Source: UBA7332 sp051648105 (GTDB taxonomy: Bacteria > Bacteroidota > Bacteroidia > Bacteroidales > UBA7332). From it: a DNA stretch of 28,703 nucleotides. Every line of letters begins with the position of its first letter. Positions within the stretch are counted from its first letter, which is position 1. The position numbers and the translations under genes were made by a program. The stretch is taken from positions 1-28,703 of the forward strand of contig JBOFEN010000079.1 of the NCBI GenBank assembly GCA_051648105.1, given 5' to 3'. The notes beneath the pieces are model-generated. The model did not search any database, was not told the origin of the DNA, and worked only from the letters and a program-made list of their open reading frames with translations. Positions 23,309 through 28,703 of the stretch are shown here, in pieces.

Positions 23309-25282
23309 CTAATCTTGGTTTGTCAATTGCTCCTTAGCTAAATCAAGCTCTTTTAGCCATGTATCGGCTGAGGCATCACTCGGCATGCGCCAATCACCTC
23401 GTGGAGAGAGGTTGATGGATCCCACCTTTGGACCATCAGGCATACATGATCTCTTGAACTGTTGTTGGAAGAATCGTCTGATGAAAACTTTCAACCAGCT
23501 ATAGATAGTCTGAATATCATATTTGCCTGAGTAGGCTTGAGTAGCAAGTATAAGTATTCGCTTAGGCGTGAACCCTAAACGAACCATATAGTAAAGGAAG
23601 AAGTCGTGGAGCTCATATGGCCCTACTATATCTTCTGTTTTCTGCGAAATATCACCAGAGGGATCTGCTGGGAGAAGCTCTGGGCTAACTGGTGTGTCAA
23701 GAATATCTAGTAGTGTATCGCAAGCCTCTTTTGAACTTTCATGTAGAGCTACCCACTCAACAAGAACTCTAACAAGAGTCTTAGGGATACTACTGTTTAC
23801 TCCATACATAGACATATGATCGCCATTGTATGTAGCCCACCCTAGAGCAAGCTCGGAGAGGTCGCCAGTACCTATTACTATGCCATTCTCTTTGTTAGCA
23901 AGGTTCATCAATATCTTTGTACGCTCTCTAGCCTGTGTATTCTCGTAGGTTACATCGTGAATGGCAGGATCGTGTTGTAGATCTAAGAAGTGCTGTTCGC
24001 AGGCTGGCTTTATATCTATCTCCTTGGTGGAGATTCCCAAAGTAGCCATTAACTTGAGTGCATTGGTATATGTACGCCCGGTTGTTCCATAGCCAGGCAT
24101 AGTAACCCCCACAATGGTGGATGCAGGAAGATTTAGTATCTCACAACTCTTTATACAAACAAGTAGTGCAAGAGTAGAATCTAATCCTCCAGATATACCC
24201 AAGACCATACGCTTAGCTCTAGTGTGTAGGAATCTCTTAGCTAGACCAGATGCTTGTATATTGAATATCTCTTGACATCTATCTTGATTATCCTTTTGCG
24301 ATGGCACAAAAGGGTGAGGGTTTATGCTCCTTTTGAGAGAAATTACGCTCTTATTGGTCAACTCAACCTTTGGTCTATAGTTATCACTAAGTAGAGATGG
24401 ATTGACAGAGTCAAGAGGCTCATAAAAGCTACTCTTACGAATCCTCTCTGCCTTCAATCTCTCGATATCTATATCAACCACACCTAGCTTCTGCTTAATA
24501 TCAAAACGGTTGTCTTGATGCATGAGTGATCCATTCTCTGCAATTATCCCTTTTCCAGCAAATACGAGGTCTGTTGTTGATTCACCAAACCCTGCTGATG
24601 AGTATACATATGCGGAATGGCATCTAGCTGACTGCTGTTTGATAAGATCAACTAAGTAGTCATGCTTGCCAACAACCTCATTGCTTGCAGAGAGGTTGAA
24701 GGTGATGTGTGAGCCTCTCATGGATTGTATTGAGGATGGTGGTATTGGAGTCCATAGATCCTCACAAAGCTCTATGCCGAAATTGAAGTGAGGAGTAGTA
24801 AAAATACCACCTACAACAATCGGCACCATAGTATCGTAGAAGTTTATATCCTTACACCTAAGCTGCGAGGCTGGAGCAAACCATCTCTTCTCATAGAACT
24901 CTCCATAATTGGGTAGATAACTCTTCGGGACAACACCTATGAGAGATGTGTCCGCAATGAGTGCTGCCATATTATAGAGAACCCCATTAACCTCCATAGG
25001 TACTCCAATAATTAGCTTAGTATCTCTACTTAGAGTTTGTTGGGTCAGCTTATAGAGGGTACTCTTAGCTTGTTCAACAAGAGTTCTATTAAGGAAAAGG
25101 TCTGCACAGGTATATCCTGTAATAGATAACTCTGGTAGACATAATATATCTACTTGCTCCTTAGCTGCTCTATCCCAAAGCTCTATGATATGCTCATAGT
25201 TGTAGTCACAATCTCCTACTCTAAGGTGTGGAACACCCGTAGCGACACGAACAAAGCCCTCTTTGTGTAGGTTGAATTTCAT
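23309..25282 (-). CDS. nadE: Glutamine-dependent NAD+ synthetase
   Basis: Cytoplasmic enzyme making NAD+ from deamido-NAD+, ATP and glutamine, 657 aa. The N-terminal carbon-nitrogen hydrolase domain supplies ammonia from glutamine; its triad is E51 (CLPELSITGY), K120 (GVVPKSYLP) and C173 (IELCEDLW). The C-terminal synthetase domain has the ATP P-loop LGISGGLDST (361-370), GTGDLSELALGW and YNGDHMSMYGVN. The length fits the long glutaminase-fused form. The gene starts 12 bases after the rsgA stop, which suggests co-transcription. Confidence 0.95.
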   Translation of the reverse strand: MKFNLHKEGFVRVATGVPHLRVGDCDYNYEHIIELWDRAAKEQVDILCLPELSITGYTCADLFLNRTLVEQAKSTLYKLTQQTLSRDTKLIIGVPMEVNGVLYNMAALIADTSLIGVVPKSYLPNYGEFYEKRWFAPASQLRCKDINFYDTMVPIVVGGIFTTPHFNFGIELCEDLWTPIPPSSIQSMRGSHITFNLSASNEVVGKHDYLVDLIKQQSARCHSAYVYSSAGFGESTTDLVFAGKGIIAENGSLMHQDNRFDIKQKLGVVDIDIERLKAERIRKSSFYEPLDSVNPSLLSDNYRPKVELTNKSVISLKRSINPHPFVPSQKDNQDRCQEIFNIQASGLAKRFLHTRAKRMVLGISGGLDSTLALLVCIKSCEILNLPASTIVGVTMPGYGTTGRTYTNALKLMATLGISTKEIDIKPACEQHFLDLQHDPAIHDVTYENTQARERTKILMNLANKENGIVIGTGDLSELALGWATYNGDHMSMYGVNSSIPKTLVRVLVEWVALHESSKEACDTLLDILDTPVSPELLPADPSGDISQKTEDIVGPYELHDFFLYYMVRLGFTPKRILILATQAYSGKYDIQTIYSWLKVFIRRFFQQQFKRSCMPDGPKVGSINLSPRGDWRMPSDASADTWLKELDLAKEQLTNQD

Positions 25283-25294
25283 ATCTAATAGTTA

Positions 25295-26218
25295 TTATCG
25301 GTACTTCTCCTCCTCTTCGTCATTGAGAATGCTGATGTATGAGCTATATCTTGATTGGCTTATATAGTGATTCTCAACAGCATCCAAAACTGCACATCCA
25401 GGTTCATTAATATGTCGACAGTTATTGAATCTGCAATTGGCAGAGTGTTTGAATATATCTGGGAAGAAGTGAGAGACCTCCTCCTTCTTAAAATCAACGG
25501 TGCCAAACCCTCTAATACCTGGTGTGTCAATAATATAACCACCCTCTGGTGTCTCAAACATCTCAGAGAAGGTGGTGGTGTGCATACCCTGATGGTGTGC
25601 TTGCGAAATCTCACCTGTCTTAATCATTAATCCTGGAATCAAGGCATTAATAAGGGTTGACTTTCCAACTCCCGAGTGGCCAGAGAGAAGAGTGATTCTT
25701 CCTTTTATCTTCTCTCTTACCATATCAAGGTTATATCCACTCTTGGCAGATATGTTATGACATGGGTACCCAATACTGCTGTATAGATTTGTTATTGCCT
25801 CCGAATACTCCATCTCCTCTTGATCTAGTGCATCAGATTTATTAATTAGTATCTCTACGGGTATACGGTACGCCTCGGCTGAGGCGAGAAAACGATCAAT
25901 AAACACGGTGGTCGTAGCAGGAGCTTTGAGTGTTATGATAAGGAAAGCTTGATCGAGGTTGGCCGCAAGAATATGTGCCTGCTTTGAGAGGTTGGTAGAT
26001 CTACGAATGATGTAGTTCTGTCTCTCCTCAATCTCATGTATCATTGCTTGCCCCTCTTGATTCAAAGTAATCTTGACTCTATCCCCTACGGCAATAGGAT
26101 TAGTAGTTCTGATACCTTGAAGCCTAAATTTTCCTTTAATCTTACACTCAACCATCTTGCCTTCGTCTGTTTTGACAGAGTACCAACTACCGGTGTTTTT
26201 TATTACAAGTCCATTCAT
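25295..26218 (-). CDS. rsgA: Ribosome small subunit-dependent GTPase A
   Basis: A circularly permuted GTPase that helps late maturation of the 30S subunit, 307 aa from the ATG at 26218; a longer frame would begin at TTG. An N-terminal OB fold comes first (about 1-70). The G motifs appear in permuted order: NKSD (126-129), GHSGVGKST (180-188) and DTPG (231-234). The C-terminal zinc-binding part has C262, C267, H269 and C275 in NCRFNNCRHINEPGC. All key residues are present. It is followed closely by nadE, and a hairpin separates it from frr upstream. Confidence 0.95.
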   Translation of the reverse strand: MNGLVIKNTGSWYSVKTDEGKMVECKIKGKFRLQGIRTTNPIAVGDRVKITLNQEGQAMIHEIEERQNYIIRRSTNLSKQAHILAANLDQAFLIITLKAPATTTVFIDRFLASAEAYRIPVEILINKSDALDQEEMEYSEAITNLYSSIGYPCHNISAKSGYNLDMVREKIKGRITLLSGHSGVGKSTLINALIPGLMIKTGEISQAHHQGMHTTTFSEMFETPEGGYIIDTPGIRGFGTVDFKKEEVSHFFPDIFKHSANCRFNNCRHINEPGCAVLDAVENHYISQSRYSSYISILNDEEEEKYR

Positions 26219-26255
26219 ATTGTTGGATTTGGTGAGAAGGGTTATAAGAAACAAA

Positions 26256-26297
26256 GAAGAATGTGAGTCAAAAATAGCTTTTGACTCAACACTCTTC
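26256..26297. terminator. Hairpin terminator between frr and rsgA
   Basis: TGAGTCAAAA (26264-26273) pairs with TTTTGACTCA (26279-26288) around ATAGC, and the outer AGAAGA/TCTTCT pairs extend the stem. On the minus strand a pyrimidine-rich tail follows. It lies about 40 bases after the frr stop codon. Confidence 0.72.
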
Positions 26298-26329
26298 TTT
26301 TGTTAATATTCGATATTATCTAATTTGAA

Positions 26330-26887
26330 TTAGACAGTCATAATCTCTTTCTCCTTAGCAGAGTAAAGATCGTCCACCTGCTTGATATAGACGTCATGTT
26401 TCTTTTGAACTTGCGCCTCAGCATCTTTCTCCATATCTTCAGGAAGACCATCTTTGATCATCTTCTTGAGAGCATCGTTAGCATCACGGCGAGCGTTACG
26501 CACACTAACCTTAGCGCGTTCTGCCTCCTCTTTTGACTGTTTAACAAGAGTCTTACGTCTCTCTTCAGTCAATGCAGGTATACGTAGGATGATCATCTCT
26601 CCGTTGCTCTCTGGTGTAATACCTACCTCAGAGTTCATAAGAGCTCTCTCGATAACTTGTATCATTGGGCGCTCCCAAGGAGTGATAGTAATTGTTTTTG
26701 CATCTGGTGTAGATACAGTAGCTACAGTGCTGATCTGAACATGAGAACCATAGTACTCAACCATTACACCATCGATAATACGAGTGTTTGCTTTTCCAGC
26801 GCGGATGTGAGCTAAAGACTCATCAAGGTGAGCAATAGCTTGCTTCATCTTCTCTTCAGAAGCATTGATATGCAGTTTTACGTCCAT
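26330..26887 (-). CDS. frr: Ribosome recycling factor
   Basis: Releases ribosomes from mRNA after termination together with EF-G; 185 aa, the normal length. Conserved segments include HLDESLAHIRAGKANTRIIDGVMVEYYG, TPWERPMIQVIERALMNSEVGITPES and the long three-helix bundle with RIPALTEERRKTLVKQSKEEAERAKVSVRNARRDA. It lies 47 bases downstream of pyrH, the common bacterial order pyrH-frr. The rpsB-tsf pair often found upstream is absent here; a YccF gene is upstream instead. Confidence 0.97.
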   Translation of the reverse strand: MDVKLHINASEEKMKQAIAHLDESLAHIRAGKANTRIIDGVMVEYYGSHVQISTVATVSTPDAKTITITPWERPMIQVIERALMNSEVGITPESNGEMIILRIPALTEERRKTLVKQSKEEAERAKVSVRNARRDANDALKKMIKDGLPEDMEKDAEAQVQKKHDVYIKQVDDLYSAKEKEIMTV

Positions 26888-26934
26888 AAGAGTGTTATAT
26901 TATTTTTTGTTGTTTTGTATCTGTGTCTCTATTA

Positions 26935-27648
26935 TCACCCAAGATAAACTAGTGTGCCAATAGCCTCTCCACTCATCACCTTCTCTAGGTTACCCACGCT
27001 ATCCATATCGAAAACGATGATAGGTAGGTTATTCTCTTTACAAAGAGCTGTAGCTGTTAGATCCATCACTTTAAGTCCTCTGTTGTATACTTCATCGTAA
27101 GTGATCTTATCAAACTTAGTAGCAGTTGGGTCTTTCTCTGGATCAGCCGTATAGATACCATCTACACGAGTACCCTTAAGCATCACCTCAGCTTTGATCT
27201 CTACACCTCTAAGAGCAGATGCTGTATCAGTAGTAAAGAATGGATTACCAGTACCTCCGGCAATGATAGCTACTTTGCCATTTTGAAGAGCTTCAATAGC
27301 TTTATGGCTACTATAGTGCTCACCGATAGGATACATATTTGTAGCAGTATAAACTATAGAGTCAACTCCTGCAGAAGTAAGAGCAGAGCTAATAGCTAAG
27401 CTGTTGATGACAGTGGCTAACATACCCATCTGATCACCCTTGACGCGATCAAACCCTTTAGCAGCACCACTTAGTCCACGGAAGATGTTTCCACCACCGA
27501 TAACTATACCAACCTCTATTCCTTTAAGAGTTATCTGACGAATCTGCTCAGCGTACTCAGCCAAACGAGTCTCATCTATACCATATTGCTTGCTTCCCAT
27601 CAGCGACTCTCCGCTGAGCTTAAGTAATATTCTTTTATAATTCGACAT
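26935..27648 (-). CDS. pyrH: UMP kinase
   Basis: Phosphorylates UMP to UDP in pyrimidine nucleotide synthesis; 237 aa, a hexameric amino acid kinase family enzyme. Motifs: LKLSGESLMG near the N-terminus, VIGGGNIFRG, GTGNPFFTTDTASALR (UMP and ATP site) and GIYTADPEKD. A -7-like TATATTTGC lies at 27689-27681 on the minus strand, about 35 bases before the start codon, without an obvious -33, so pyrH and frr may share this promoter. Confidence 0.96.
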   Translation of the reverse strand: MSNYKRILLKLSGESLMGSKQYGIDETRLAEYAEQIRQITLKGIEVGIVIGGGNIFRGLSGAAKGFDRVKGDQMGMLATVINSLAISSALTSAGVDSIVYTATNMYPIGEHYSSHKAIEALQNGKVAIIAGGTGNPFFTTDTASALRGVEIKAEVMLKGTRVDGIYTADPEKDPTATKFDKITYDEVYNRGLKVMDLTATALCKENNLPIIVFDMDSVGNLEKVMSGEAIGTLVYLG

Positions 27649-27814
27649 AAATGCGATAAGATTAGATCTTTAAACTTAGTGCAAATATATTAAAAGATCG
27701 CTTTGACTAGGCTATAGAATTAGACTTTTCTTTCACAACCGGTCAATAGGTAATATATAACACCCTATATAATAATATAAAAGGTAGATTCAAATATTAT
27801 ATAATGGCTATATT

Positions 27815-28192
27815 TCAATTGACACTTCTCACAACCCTTCCAAATGGGGTAAATGCAATACCCATCAATTTAAAATGCTGTAACCCAAATGGGAGCCCAA
27901 CGATAGTAATAGATAACAGTATGCCGAACAGAAGATGCGTAAGTGCTATCCAAAAGCCCCCAATCACCATCCATATAATATTCATCACCGTAGATAGACA
28001 GCCAACCTCGACTGGCTCGTTGACGACCTCTTGCCCAAATGGCATAAGAGCAAATATCCCAATCTTGAAGCACTGTAGTCCAAATGGAATACCTATGATG
28101 GTAAGACAAAGAGCCAAGCCAGCAGTAAAATACTCTAGCGCCACCAATACTCCACCGAAGATGAACCAAACAATATTACCTAAACAACTCAT
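27815..28192 (-). CDS. YccF domain membrane protein
   Basis: A 125-aa inner-membrane protein of the YccF family, function unknown. It consists of two similar halves, each a hydrophobic segment ending in a conserved turn: NIVWFIFGGVLVALEY...IIGIPFGLQCFKIGIFALMPFG and NIIWMVIGGFWIALTH...IVGLPFGLQHFKLMGIAFTPFG. This internal duplication is characteristic of the family. It starts 26 bases after the stop of the upstream iron-sulfur-type gene on the same strand, so they may share a transcript. Confidence 0.88.
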   Translation of the reverse strand: MSCLGNIVWFIFGGVLVALEYFTAGLALCLTIIGIPFGLQCFKIGIFALMPFGQEVVNEPVEVGCLSTVMNIIWMVIGGFWIALTHLLFGILLSITIVGLPFGLQHFKLMGIAFTPFGRVVRSVN

Positions 28193-28218
28193 ATATAAAA
28201 GTTTTATAAATCAAATAA

Positions 28219-28703
28219 TCAGATCCACTCTTGACGTTTAACCTCTCCTTGTAGTGATATAACGATTAACTTAATGGGAATGTTTCGTTGAGCCACTGCT
28301 TGCGCCGCTTTTGCTATCTGAAGAAGCCCACCACAACAAGGAACCTCCATAATCAAAACCGTCATCGTATTAATATTGGATTGATCAATTAGAGCCACAA
28401 GCTTATCTAAATAGAGCTGTTTATTACTATCCAACTTAGGACAGGCAATAGAGACCACCTTACCGCTAAGGTAATTCGAATGGAAGTCTGGCAGAGTGAA
28501 TGCCGAGCAATCAGCCGCTAGCAGAAGATCGGCTCCTTGAAAGTATGGAGCATTAACATTCTGTAGATGCAACTGTATTGGCCAGTGTCTGAGTGCCGAC
28601 CTCTGCTCCTCTGCCTTATTTGCAAAGATTGGAGTAAAGGCTGCTTTAGAGATCTTAGGTGAGGGTGCGCTCTTTTGAGGTATAACAGTAGGGGCACTAC
28701 CCG
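28219..28703 (-). CDS. Iron-sulfur cluster-binding-type protein, C-terminal part, cut by window edge
   Basis: Only the last 160 residues are visible; the frame is open to the window end, so the start is outside. The visible part has a Pro/Lys-rich linker (APTVIPQKSAPSPKIS), then SALRHWPIQLHLQNVNAPYFQGADLLLAADCSAF, IACPKLDSNKQLYLDKLVALI, and MEVPCCGGLLQIAKAA. This matches the C-terminal domain of a Bacteroidota and Firmicutes family whose N-terminal part, not visible here, usually holds two 4Fe-4S ferredoxin motifs. The conserved cysteines in LAADCSAF, IACPKLD and VPCCGG are present. Its substrate is not known. Confidence 0.75.
   Translation of the reverse strand, partial: GSAPTVIPQKSAPSPKISKAAFTPIFANKAEEQRSALRHWPIQLHLQNVNAPYFQGADLLLAADCSAFTLPDFHSNYLSGKVVSIACPKLDSNKQLYLDKLVALIDQSNINTMTVLIMEVPCCGGLLQIAKAAQAVAQRNIPIKLIVISLQGEVKRQEWI

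Noticed and set aside
25295..26254. Longer rsgA starting at TTG 26254
   Set aside because: The extension covers spacer sequence; the ATG at 26218 opens the OB fold directly.

Overview
The window looks like a chromosomal segment of a Bacteroidota bacterium, most likely an anaerobic Bacteroidales. Supporting signs are the order prephenate dehydratase - aminotransferase - fused DAHP synthase/chorismate mutase, a pectate lyase ending in a type IX secretion sorting domain, starts without Shine-Dalgarno sequences, and several promoters of the Bacteroides form TTTG-N19-20-TAnnTTTG. No rRNA, tRNA, transposase or CRISPR array was seen.

Layout. 0.3-5.9 kb (+): a CPA2 cation/proton antiporter, uridine kinase and valyl-tRNA synthetase, closed by a strong hairpin. 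6.0-7.1 kb (-): cytoplasmic thioredoxin, a tiny exported protein and an exported CxxC thioredoxin-fold protein. 7.3-11.9 kb (-): an aromatic amino acid operon (pheA, aminotransferase, DAHP synthase/chorismate mutase) ending in a membrane FMN/4Fe-4S protein. It is preceded by a complete leader-peptide attenuator: promoter, a 19-codon ORF with 9 Phe and 2 Tyr codons, competing RNA pairings, and a terminator just before pheA. 11.9-14.3 kb (-): an ABC-F ATPase and PnuC. 14.4-19.5 kb: a sparse, accessory-looking stretch with a 98-aa unknown protein behind a palindromic promoter, a winged-helix protein resembling phage replication proteins, about 1 kb of non-coding DNA with two different arrays of four 22-bp repeats, and a secreted pectate lyase. 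19.5-22.7 kb (+): ferrochelatase with an N-terminal membrane segment, then a sensor kinase with a periplasmic binding-protein domain. 22.7-28.7 kb (-): META lipoprotein, NAD synthetase, RsgA, ribosome recycling factor, UMP kinase, a YccF protein, and the C-terminal part of an iron-sulfur-type protein cut by the window edge.

Most genes are housekeeping. The parts that stand out are the phenylalanine attenuator, which wires Phe-tRNA supply to the whole aromatic operon, and the paired 22-bp repeat arrays between the winged-helix gene and the pectate lyase. Start codons were moved from the longest possible ORF to internal ATGs for pheA, the aminotransferase, rsgA and the sensor kinase, because the longer versions start at GTG or TTG inside regulatory or spacer sequence.
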